Part shown: piece by piece, positions 38,101-48,460 of the stretch
Position numbering within the stretch: position 1 is the stretch's first letter
Layout: each line of letters starts with the position of its first letter
Assembly: GCA_021432605.1 (NCBI GenBank)
Contig: MU271148.1
Location: 751,362 to 815,361, forward strand
DNA from: Coniochaeta sp. PMI_546
Taxonomy: Eukaryota; Ascomycota; Sordariomycetes; Coniochaetales; Coniochaetaceae
Direction of reading: 5' to 3'
Length of the DNA stretch: 64,000 nucleotides
Notes under the pieces: model-generated
What the model saw: only the letters and a program-made list of their open reading frames with translations
What the model was told of the DNA's origin: nothing
Databases searched by the model: none
Translations under genes and position numbers: made by a program

Positions 38101-38811
38101 GAACCGACTATCGCGACTGACTCGACGATCTCGGAAAAGATGCACGAGAAGAAGCGCGGAGCTTGGCTTTCCATACCCCCTCCTCAGGCTCCATCAACCT
38201 GGAAAGTGGAAAAGCTAGACCGTGAAGGAAGTCTCAAAAAGAAAAAGGGCTCCAAGGGGAGACGCGGGCTGAGCGGAAGCACGGAGCCGGCCTCGGGCTC
38301 ACTCGGAGAGGACGACGGCCGGAGGCCTCGTACCCGCGCAGCAATCGCCCGGTGGAAGAAGGACCGTGAGCAGGAGGAGCAGCAGCGGCGTTTGCTTCGG
38401 GAATGGGGTCTGAGCCCAACAGACGAGCACAGTCCGGAGGTCGAGCATGTGGAGGTTGTTGGGAGAGAAGAGGGACCGCCTCGGACGGTATACAAGGACG
38501 TTGTCTACCATGCGTTGCCAGTGCCGGGAGACAAGAGCTTCAAGCTCAGGCGGAGACTGGACCGGTTAGTGGAGAGCGGAGCCGAGACGAGTGAGCAGGG
38601 CTGCAAAGTCGAGACATGTGACAAGGATGTCAAGGATGAAACGACGCAAGAGGACACCGAAGAAAGCACAGCAACACAGTCGAGTTCCAGTCTTGCTGAC
38701 TCTCCGACTTCGCATACCACTACACCACCATCTCCGTTCCTGTACCTCTCCGACTATGAGCCCTCGGACGAGGCTGGAGATATCACCATGGGCGGCGTAA
38801 CAAGTCTATGA
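35173..38811 (+). CDS. Large unrecognised protein with W-R-H / ADP-x-x-L-x-P-E-E-R repeats, interrupted by one in-frame TAG
   Basis: One reading frame stays open from an ATG at 35173 (context caaaATGTAC) to the stop ending at 38811, except for a TAG at 35839-35841. The first part (222 codons) starts with a coiled-coil-like helix and is otherwise disordered. The second part (about 990 codons) has a helix near 36000-36070 (K-L-Q-E-E), then five copies of an unfamiliar motif beginning at 36652, 36787, 37066, 37231 and 37387. Its pattern is W-R/H-H, about 10 residues, L-x-L-M-R-x-A-D-P-A-x-L-x-P-E-E-R. After a Pro-rich stretch comes a Lys/Arg-rich helix (38330-38410) and a Ser/Thr-rich tail. The TAG could be removed by an intron starting GTGACC at 35797 and ending at 35841 (45 bases) or 35883 (87 bases). 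Both lengths are multiples of three. Otherwise these are two genes or a broken gene. No function is assigned. Confidence 0.65.
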
Positions 38812-41800
38812 ACTTGAGTGACAGTGCGATATATATAAAGCAGCGATCAGAGAAGTAGCGACTAGAAGGATATTTCTCCGTGCGCAGCGCAATAGCACTA
38901 GGCGAGTACAGTGTTACTACGTGGATATGATGATGTGTCCCAGACGACCCGATTGCTTGATGAAAGAGCACATTTTCTCATTATCTTACATCGAAACAGC
39001 CAGCCTCCAATGTAAGAACCCCATGGGTCAAATGTCACCCGGTCAGCTACGCATGGTTCACTACAGCGATGCGAGGATGATGCAAGGTAATCACGATACC
39101 CAGAGCGACCGAACCAATAGTCGGTTTCTTATAGAAGTACGGGTTGTGACCTTCGGTTTCTCCTCCCTTCATAAATCTGACGTGATTTGCCAGCAAGAGA
39201 ACAGGAACGGCAACAAGTGATTGTCGGCATATACACGTATTGATATGGCGAAGCGAGTGCTTTGCTGATGTGTGTCTCACAACCCACAGCGCTCCTGATG
39301 ATCCTTCGTCCGAAGACCCGGGATTTGAAATGGAGCCGCAGTCATCACGCCATCTCGATGACACAGGTACTTGACTCGAACCCGTAGTGCCCGGCCACTG
39401 GGATCGGCACTGAGGCCACAAAGCTCGAACACCGCAGTGATACGGCGCCGATTTCAGTTGTGTCCTCCGTTCATGTAATAAGTCTATCCTATCTCGAGCG
39501 GAACGGAGGACTGTCCGCCGCGGACAGCGTCCTTCCTAGAAACCGGCGGTAATGACGCATCGGTGCTCGATAGGTGGCCTTTCCAGTGACCCACTTCTTA
39601 GGCAGGTATGCCTAAGCAGTTTGCATCACGGTGTTGTACCGTGTGGCCGCCTCCGCCTACCTATTCGGGCAGGCAGGACCGCAGGATGCTGGGTATCAAT
39701 ACGTCCAGAGGTGAGTGTCGGCCGCTGGGTAAGGGGTGCCGCTGCTCGGTACCGCGGACAGCACCTCCTGGCAATACGTGTACTATGTGATCCCAGGCTA
39801 CAGCAATGGGGTTTGCTGTTGTCAGCTGACTCGGGGTAGCCATAGAGGCCCTCTTCCAGCTTGGGCGATGCCAGAACCAAGACTTGATTCGTACGAGGGC
39901 GATAAAGTCTGTGGATCAAGTCCACAAAGAGATCATGCCGGCCTTTGCGTCGTTGCTGCACGAGGATGCATCGCAGCGGCGCATCAAAGGAGCTCAGAAT
40001 GCATCTCAGTCACTCGGATGGAGCAGGTGCATGCAGGGGATCTAATTTCGGCCAGACAGCTGCGTCTTGTTGAAGGATGATCCGCCTGCAGTCGTATACC
40101 GCTCCAGATCGCTCGTTCGTTGGAACGAAAGAGCCCGAGCCAACCATACATCTGGCAACTGACCGGAGCGCATTGGCGTCACCAAGGACTGAGGACAAGG
40201 GGGGAAAAGAACGCGACAACGGAATAAAGACCCTCTTCCGCCGTCTTGAGGTACAAAATGCCGACGGCGTTTGGTGTTTGCCTTACCTCAACTATCGGAC
40301 ATTACCGACAGAAAACTTGGGCCTTCAAAGACGAGAATCTCCTAGAGTGAAGATATCATGACACATGCTATGTGTTGCCTTTCAGGAGAACAGATTGTGT
40401 GACGTCGATGTCCCTTGTTCGCAACAGATTTTTCTTTGTGGGAACCGATATACCGGGTCAAGACCAAACATAGCGCGAAGTGCCAAGATCCATAGTTCCA
40501 GCCTTGCCGCTGGTAGCTGGAAGGGATCACGGTCTGCTGAGCGCCCGAGCGCGGCCTACTTGGCTGAAGCTGGAAGGTGAAAGGCGCCGCCAAGGACCCT
40601 GTGCAGGGTTGTTTCTAGTATACTGTGTAGTAGTGAAAGAGAGCAGGGACTGCCTATTATGAAGTTAGCGATCACCACAATTGAGCTTGAACGAGTCTAT
40701 TCCGCAAAGCGGGAGAACAGGTCGGAAAGAGTCGCTAAGGGATGATAAGTGTTTCAAAGCCCTACTGTTATGCGACATATTGCTCGTCCATTTTCTAGCT
40801 GAAAACTCCTCGTGGGCAATCCCTGTTGAAAAGGGTCAGCTGGTGGCGTTGAAGCAAGCTCCGGCGAGCCCGTCAACAAGGACGACGCGTTCCGGTGGCT
40901 TGCAGGGGGGCTGCTCGCCCTGCCTTGGCAGATAGTTCGGGCTCGGATGACAAGCTGATGACATGTCTTGGCGGCGCTAGACCAGGAAGGGCAGAATTCT
41001 AGAAGGACGTCTCTTTCCGAGCATACCGTGTTGCTGGATATGGATGGTAATACGACCCAGGGCACGAGACAGTGCAATTGGGTTGAGCGACAATCTCCCA
41101 CGTGTTGCGTGAAGCTGGACCCCGTTTCAATGGCACCCTCTGCTGAGTCCTAATCGGCTCTCCGTCTGCCACCATAACCCCATGAGCGATAAGAGGGTGG
41201 TCGCTATTAATATCAAGAAGAGCTTCTATTGGGCAGGAACGTTTAAATGCCAAAGTTTACCGATTGCGAAGAAAAGGGATGTGATGGGGTGATGATTGAT
41301 GGATGGCTCCGCGGTCCTTTCTGCTGAAAAGCGGGCCTCCATTTTTTCCCTTTCTTTTTGGGAAGATAGAGGATCCGCTGGGTTTTTTTCTTCCTCAATA
41401 CGTCCGTTACCATCATAACGGCCCATCACCCAGTCTATCGGTGGGCTGACATTCGGGTCACGGCGGTACCTATTGCGGAGCAAACAGTTGGCGCTTGGAC
41501 GCGGCCTGTTGGTGATGCGAGGCAGTTACACTAGATATGCCATCTCGATGTTTGGGTCCTGCTTGAGTCATGGCTGAATTTTCAAGGGCTGGATTAGGCG
41601 AACTGGTACCCAACGCGCCCGCCACACGTGTACTTAAGGCTGTCAGAAATCTATATCCGCAGACTCTGTCGCTGGAATGCCGTTGAAGAATTGAGTCATT
41701 ACTAGCGTGCGCTCCAGCCCTTCCGTGCGTAACTAAAGGTTGACCCTTTGTTAACCGCAGAGGAGGCTTGAGTCGGAGCCGGCAACCGATGAAAGAGGAA

Positions 41801-44800
41801 AATCCGACTAACTTATTACCACCCAGTGGACCCAACAAGTGACACGGTATAGCTGGCCGTCGATATTTCGTCCAATGTGCGCATCTACATAGTACACTAT
41901 GGTTGCAGTCCGATCGTCAAGGCCTACCGAACCAAACGGCGGAGCACTAGAAGTCTGGTATGTTTCTAGCCGCCGCTCTCTCGGGTTTCTGAGGTTTCAG
42001 AGTCTGTCAGTTGGCTGGTTGACCCACTGAACATGACTCTGTACTATTCTTGGAAGTTGCTTGGTGATCGATCCCACGAGACTTTTTCGAAAGTGCCTAG
42101 TCTAGCAGCCTGTCTAGCGGAAGCATGGAGCTGGTCTTGGCTGGCAATGAAGATTGTCGAAGCTGGCGTCACACCTCTCCAAGCGGGTATGTAAAGACGT
42201 GTCGCATTCCGCAGCGTGCAGCTCAGTAGCGAGCTTGGTACCTGGGAGGAGCACGAGGTGTCTGTGAAAGGTGAGAGGCTAAGGTGACGAGTGCCTGGCC
42301 ACGCTGTGCATTCCCATGTTGGGGCACCCCGCCTCATGCAGACAACTGCCGAGCGCGATTGAATGGGTGGGTGTGCTGGGTTGTTTGGAGACCCAAACAG
42401 ATGCATGGGCGATAGGATACAGCCAACCGCCAGAAACGATGAACCACTGATCGAGTGGAATGTACAACATTCGATGGCCTGATCTGTTCCTTACTAGGGC
42501 TCTTATTGTTTAGAGGTGCGCATGAGGTACAGCACGACCTGAATGGAAGCAAGCATCGCCGTGGTAGGTTACATGTGAGCTGGTTCAGACAGCTAGGGCA
42601 GCGAAATGTTTCGAAATTAGGGTCCGTCCCATGGCTCAGAGCCTAGCAACTGCGGATAGGTACCGTGGGCGAACAAAGCAGAGTGATGCTGAGCTACATG
42701 TAGAACCCAATCTTGATGGTCGGTCAAGTCGGAGTTGCGGCGGGAAAGTCCACGTGTGTTGGACATGTCGTGCCGCCTAATGCCGGTTCTATCAAAAGGC
42801 TGCACGCTAGGGAGACAAACAACAGACCGCCACACTAATGACTTTACACAGTACGTATGTCTACACAGTATTGGATACCTTACCTTACCTTGTCGCAATT
42901 ACCAATCAAGCAGTGCTCAGCAATGAGACCTGATCTCAGCCCCTTTGGTCGTTTTCCATCTGTTGAACAAAGTGTACGTTTCTCTTCCAAGCCCGTTGCC
43001 ATGATCGGCTAGGTATGTATGTACCTACTGCGGTAGGGTTGAAAGCTTCAGGCGTGTGTACCTTATGTATCGGGTAGAATTGATGTGATGAATGATACTC
43101 CACCATAATCTGCTGCCAGGTTATTATTTTTCTTCCTTTGCATTTGCAACTCCTTTATCACAAATAAATCTGATCACTAACGTACCTTATTACGTGAAAG
43201 GGAGCGACAAGAGGCGGCCGTTCCGTCAGCTCTGACATATTTGGACCCACCTTGCAATGTGTCAGGTGTTTTCCACCGCCCTTCCAGACGTTCCATTCGA
43301 GGCAAGAAGGATGGGAGTGGCAGAAGTCGCGTTGCCTTTCCAGTTTGCCCCACCGCACGCCGTTTTGGTCGGCTAGGCTTGAAGCAGGCCATGTCCTTGT
43401 CAATCTTTCCGGAATGACGCAAATGCAGCCCTTGATTGGCTCACAGCCGGCCGCGCGCCCTTTGGAACTATGGAAGCCTTCTAGCGTGCTTCTAGCGCGG
43501 CGCCACCCCTCGCCTTCCCAGTGCATCCCAGCGAATTCCCCCCTCGCACGGCTCCATGCTGTGCCAAGTGTGCTCTGCTGTTTCTCTCATTCCTCACGCT
43601 CTCACACTCTGCAGATCCGCCTGCTTTAGGCAGGCCAAAAAGTCCACCAAGGTACCTCTAACCCTGTCCGTCGATTGGCACCCGTCCAAATTTGCTGGAG
43701 ACTCGCTGTTTCCGGCATAAAAGCTACATGCCAGATACTTTACGGCCGACAGATTCCTACCCACACCTCTTCCACTGTCGTCAACCATCCTTGAGCGCCG
43801 TGGGCTGCCAATCCCGTCCTCTGCTCGCTCTTTCTCCTCATTCCTCGTTTGTCTTGAACTGTTTATTCCCATTTCCCTTTTTCCACCTTCATTCCACTCC
43901 ATCCCCGGGACGGCCCTGTTCAGCATCTCTAGCAATGTTGCGGCTTTGCACTCGGTGCGATTGACCTCGCGTGTCGCCTCACTCATTCGCCCTCGCGGTC
44001 ATCAGGGAACGGCGCCTTTCATAAGCCTTTCCACACCCACCACACAACCACAAAGCATCCCCCCCGTCCCTTCTCTCCGAAACCCCCAATCCTCCGAGCT
44101 GTACCGTAATCGTACCTGGACCTTGCCCGCTCTTACTTTATCATATTATTACCGGCCGTGCTGCTTGCTTCAAGCCTACTGCCACCTTATAGTGTGGCCT
44201 TCCCTCCTCGGATCCCTACCTCACTCCCCAAAAGTCAGCTGCGCATCTTGTCTTGCAAGCCGAGGCTTCTGTTCGGACGGCCTATATTGACGACTTCTTT
44301 GGTCCGCTCACAATTTGAAGCACGCTTGTACACTGTTCTACACCAAAGCCTTGCGACGCCGCACCCGAGTCGTCGAACTTGATCTGTCGTACGTGGAGTT
44401 TGGCATTGTGTGGTCCTGTGCTACTCACGGTACAACGTCTCCAAGGAATCACAGCACGCAGAACGTCCAAATCGACACCCGTCGGATCCGGTACGGCAAG
44501 GCGCCTAAAGCTCCGTACTACCTTGCGGTGGTGCTTGGACAGATTATTAAATCCCGTCCTGGTGGCATCCAACAGGACAACTGCATACTTTCATCACGCA
44601 GCATATGTGGGCCGAAACCTTCAAGCCTGTCCACAGCGAAGTCTAACATCCAACGGCAATTGAGGCTTGACTGGGTCATCCTCGGTTTCGGTGGACCTTC
44701 GAAAGTAACGGTTGCCTGCATCCCGTCACGACCCGGAAGGCGACAGACGACTAAAACACGGGTGCTTTCACCGTATTGGCGCAGGCCTTTTGTTCGAAGG

Positions 44801-44931
44801 AAGGGCTCTTCAGTGCCAGAGCCTTATGGTGTGGAAATCGGAAGTGCTTCAAAAGGAACAGACTTGCTCTCCTCGAAGGCCGGAACCGACGGCTGAACTC
44901 GATATCGGTCGTTGGACTTCGGCGAGGAAGC
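38812..44931. other. Gene-free gap of 6.1 kb, with a CT-rich promoter/leader region at its right end
   Basis: Bases 38812-43100 hold only short overlapping frames and a small hairpin. From about 43550 to 44100 the plus strand is strongly pyrimidine-rich, as in fungal promoters and leaders. A 193-codon frame at 44315-44896 has no domain, and I do not accept it as a gene. An upstream exon of the RGS gene could lie here, but I could not define one. Confidence 0.4.
39507..39533. repeat. Short GC-rich palindrome
   Basis: GGACTGTCCGC and GCGGACAGCGTCC face each other across one base and can pair as a hairpin with a small bulge. No gene is adjacent. The element may be chance or a remnant of a small repeat. 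Confidence 0.3.
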
Positions 44932-45999
44932 ATGCCAAGATCGAGGAAACGAGGAAGAAACGCCACTTACTTATCACCAAGCCCTTCGCCGAGGGAGCTG
45001 TCTCCGCAGCACATCACCTCAGTCTTCCAGGACTCTGCTGCGCAGCCAGCCATGCCCTCCTCCAGGCCGACCAGTCTGGCCTACCTCTCCTCCACGCTCA
45101 CCCATCCACCATCCCTACAAGAAATATTATCTAATACCGCGCCTCCGCCATGGACTCAAGCGGCTTTTATGGCGTTCCTATCACAGAACCATTGTCTGGA
45201 AACCCTCGAGTTTACGATGGAAGCAGACCGTTACACGTCGGCTTATTCCGAGATCATGTCCAGCCAGAGTCCCAACTCTAGGGACCATCATGATCAGCTT
45301 TGCTCGCTCTGGCAGAAACTTATGGATGTTTATCTCGTCCCAGCCGCACCGCGCGAAGTGAACCTCCCCGCACCAGTACGGGATCACTTGTTAAGTCTGC
45401 CTGCACAAGGCAATCCACCACACCCGTCAGAGCTGGACGAAGCCGTCCGAATCGTATACGAGCTCATGAATGACTCTGTCCTTGGACCTTTTCTGGAGTC
45501 ATTTGCTGTGCCACATTACGAGGAATCAGCTGCGGAAGAGAGTTTCCAGGGTCGACAGGGTCGAACCAAACTTCGCATCTCGAGGGATTCCGCCCCTAGC
45601 ACCAACGAGGAGTCAAGCCGATCACCAAAATCGAGCTTCTTACCCCTCTTTGGGATTCATCGCAGCGAGCAAGGTGTGCAGTCCGCCTCGTCATCCAGTG
45701 ACACCCCGGAGACGATCGCCTCTGACGACACATGGAGTCCTGCTTCTCCACGCGACGAACCCATGACACCGCCCACCACTCCGCCGACCTCCGATTGGGG
45801 CTTTCACGCCTCTCCCGGGACTTTGCAAAGGGCGATCAACGCGCACAATACCGGATGGAAGAAGATGGGTCAGAAGCTGGGGCTCAGCCGGAAGGGTGGA
45901 CGGAGCAAGCGGTCCGATGCTACGAGTATAACTTCTGGCGTACCGTCTGCCGAGCACTGCCACAGCTCTTCGAGCACTAGCGGTTCGTATCCCTTATGA
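44932..45999 (+). CDS. RGS-domain protein (fungal RgsB/Rgs2-like)
   Basis: RGS proteins speed up GTP hydrolysis on G-alpha subunits and so end G-protein signals. From the ATG at 44932 the frame gives 355 residues; it is open upstream to 44776, but that part looks like leader. Residues about 45-190 fit an RGS box: S-L-Q-E-I-L, then W-T-Q-A-A-F-M-A-F-L-S-Q-N-H-C-L-E-T-L-E-F. After these come L-M-D-V-Y-L, E-V-N-L-P-A-P-V-R-D-H-L and A-V-R-I-V-Y-E-L-M-N-D-S-V-L-G-P-F-L. The tail is Ser/Pro/Thr-rich with a basic patch (G-W-K-K-M-G-Q-K-L). I see no membrane span or DEP domain, unlike FlbA-type RGS proteins. The frame ends in TGA, and a second long frame continues in phase 12 bases later. The true C-terminus is therefore uncertain. 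Confidence 0.85.
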   Translation: MPRSRKRGRNATYLSPSPSPRELSPQHITSVFQDSAAQPAMPSSRPTSLAYLSSTLTHPPSLQEILSNTAPPPWTQAAFMAFLSQNHCLETLEFTMEADRYTSAYSEIMSSQSPNSRDHHDQLCSLWQKLMDVYLVPAAPREVNLPAPVRDHLLSLPAQGNPPHPSELDEAVRIVYELMNDSVLGPFLESFAVPHYEESAAEESFQGRQGRTKLRISRDSAPSTNEESSRSPKSSFLPLFGIHRSEQGVQSASSSSDTPETIASDDTWSPASPRDEPMTPPTTPPTSDWGFHASPGTLQRAINAHNTGWKKMGQKLGLSRKGGRSKRSDATSITSGVPSAEHCHSSSSTSGSYPL

Positions 46000-46011
46000 A
46001 GGTCACAGGTC

Positions 46012-46815
46012 ATGTCACCACCTACAGTCTCCAAGGATTCCGCGACAGGAGGCGAAGTTGTCGGCATGGGGCCGTCGCAACTGCAACCTGTGAGGGAAAG
46101 CCGGGGCTGGGAGGAGCCTCACCCTGGTGTTCCGATACCACTGGAGGGACCAACCGGTACGCAGACATCGGGCAGGCTTTCCAGCGAGGCTTGGAGGGGT
46201 GACATGGCCGCAAAAGGCTACGGCTATTTTCGGACCAGATCAGGGGTTGCGAGGCGCTACTCGCGTCCTGGCATGAGAACAAGAGTGACAAAGTCACCAC
46301 GAATAATACAACAACACAACAGTCCGACAGAGACAGTCATGGAGCCTGTTAGCACTATGAGAAAGGCTTTGACTCGCGAGCCCACTCAGTTTGAGCTGAC
46401 GCCGAGTCCTGACGAATCAACCGCGTGCTCGACACCTGTTATCTCGACGGACGACGGCTACGTGAATGAAGATCTGGATCTGAGCGGTCCAGAGACACCA
46501 CCGCCTTTGTGTGACTACCGCTCACTGTCGCTAGACATGACCGACTTCTCGGACCATATCAACAAGGCTTTAGATGGCATGGATTCCAACGCTAGTTCGC
46601 TGACAATATGCGAAATGGGGTCGTACACACATGCAGCGCCAGAAGACGATCTGTACGGGTGGGAAGCCGAGTTGAAGCAGAAGCTGGAGAGCGGCTGCAA
46701 CAGCTCCGTGGTCTGCAAGTGTCTCGGAGCCGAGCGACGCCCACATAGCGGCCACAAGCGGAACCTCTTGCAGCGCGTCTTCAGTCTAGGCGAAGGCTGG
46801 CAACGAGCCGAGTAA
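46012..46815 (+). CDS. Unrecognised ORF in frame with and directly after the RGS gene
   Basis: This frame of 267 codons begins at an ATG 12 bases after the RGS stop and lies in exactly the same reading frame. It has no domain that I recognise. The middle has S/T-P motifs (L-T-P-S-P-D-E-S, C-S-T-P-V, P-E-T-P-P-P). An acidic region follows, and the end is basic (R-R-P-H-S-G-H-K-R-N-L-L-Q-R-V-F). The composition resembles the tail of the RGS protein. It may be the natural C-terminus, reached by splicing out the TGA: candidate GT...AG segments are 45940-46008 (69 bases) and 45983-46048 (66 bases), both multiples of three. Alternatively it is a separate gene or the severed end of a damaged one. 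I cannot decide from sequence alone. Confidence 0.5.
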   Translation: MSPPTVSKDSATGGEVVGMGPSQLQPVRESRGWEEPHPGVPIPLEGPTGTQTSGRLSSEAWRGDMAAKGYGYFRTRSGVARRYSRPGMRTRVTKSPRIIQQHNSPTETVMEPVSTMRKALTREPTQFELTPSPDESTACSTPVISTDDGYVNEDLDLSGPETPPPLCDYRSLSLDMTDFSDHINKALDGMDSNASSLTICEMGSYTHAAPEDDLYGWEAELKQKLESGCNSSVVCKCLGAERRPHSGHKRNLLQRVFSLGEGWQRAE

Positions 46816-48460
46816 TAACCCGCAATTTCCGCAGGGTGCCTCATCGCTTCCGGGTCTTGGCATCCGGGGGCGAGTCTCAAACCTTATTTACATTACACAT
46901 TCCATACGCATGCATCGTTGGGGAGGACAGTTTCTGCTTTTTAGATCCCTCTTCTTGGCAGAGAGCATATCTCGAGTCTTTATTTGTTTTTAGGAGCGTC
47001 TTGGCATTGGATACCCATGATCAGAGCGAACGCTCTCGAATTGCATTTACTGCGTTTGGAAGGTCGAATACGTCCTATCGGGAGTGAATCACGGAGCTCG
47101 GCAAGAGGATCAAAGTGGAGAATTGGCATCAAAACGGAGGGTGGTTGGCTTGCCTTGATGTTCGTCTGGCTGGGCGGAGGCTTGACTGCTTCTTGATGCA
47201 TAGAACTACTCATCTCATTGTCTGCTGCTGTCGGCAGACATTTGCATTGGCCGGAGTTGCTTGGGAATTGCTGTGGATATAGGTTGCGATCCACACTTGC
47301 ATACACAATGAGAGATGATCAATACATTTGTACCAGTTCGATATCCTCCAGTCTCCAGTGAACCCACGAACTCATAAGTCAAGTCCATTGCTCTGATGTC
47401 AGCTAACCCATGTAGCAACCGTAAGACGCCTTAACTCGTACGCGTGTTCTCGCTGCCGACAAGTCTTCCGTAGTAGGGAACATATGCGGAAGTACGTACG
47501 ATCGCCGAAGGACTGCGTTCTAGTGATTAGGCGACATGTCCAGCCGACGTGATACTGACTCCTGTTGGTAAAAACCACTGCTCAGCATGCAACAAAATGT
47601 AAAAAGTCTGCACCAAGCATATCTTCCATCACGCATACCCAAGGTGGTTCTGCCACGTTTCAACGGGAACAGCCACATTGGTCGACTCGTAGCAAATTGT
47701 TCTTGACACTTAAGGTAAGGAAGGTTCCAACTCTTCATGTCCTATGACAGAAGCCAGGCCATACCATGGGCTTGTCCATTTCACTGCCTAGTCACACGTC
47801 TTGCTTCGGTATGATGGCATGCAATGAGCAGTGTGCTCGTCAACTCGCCTATCGAAGTCAGATTACCAAGTCTCCCTAACGTCCACCTAGATCAGAGCAG
47901 AATATTCAGCATTTGTAGAGGAGAAACTGCCTCAAATACATGGCCTGAGCACGTACCGTCGCATTCTTCGACAGATATATTCTGATAACACTCGAGTGAA
48001 GTGGCATTCATTAGATAGAGTAATCTTAGCTTGGAGTGACCTGTATTCCTATGAGATATTCAGAGACATGTCTTCGGGTTTCGGGTTCACAACATCTTCT
48101 ACTTAATTACACCGCTATTCAAGTCAATGCATCAATTTGTAGACCAAGCAAAACCAATGCCTCACACATTATCGCAAATTCAAGGCGAGGCCGTTACAAA
48201 AGACAGCATTTACACAGATGCACCTTTCTCGTTACAAGGGTTAGGGTTATAATCGAGTTGGCATGAGAGCAAGGGTCCACACGCCACATGCAGCGGGAGC
48301 TTGTACCAAGCAGTTACGTAGGCGCATCTCGAGTCGGCGCTAGAGCTCCAACACCTAACAACATACCTGGGCAACCACATCTCCCCTGAATTGCCGAGCC
48401 GACCAACTATGCAACTGCTTTGGCCAACAATATCTTTGACGACGTTATGAGAATGTAGCC
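46816..48460. other. Gene-free stretch upstream of VPS11
   Basis: No gene is supported here. All frames are short and overlapping, and the sequence is moderately AT-rich. The promoter of VPS11 should lie at the right end. Confidence 0.45.

Noticed and set aside
44315-44896. 193-codon plus-strand open frame upstream of the RGS gene
   Set aside because: It has no recognisable domain, an irregular composition, and overlaps other frames of similar length. It is more likely leader sequence.
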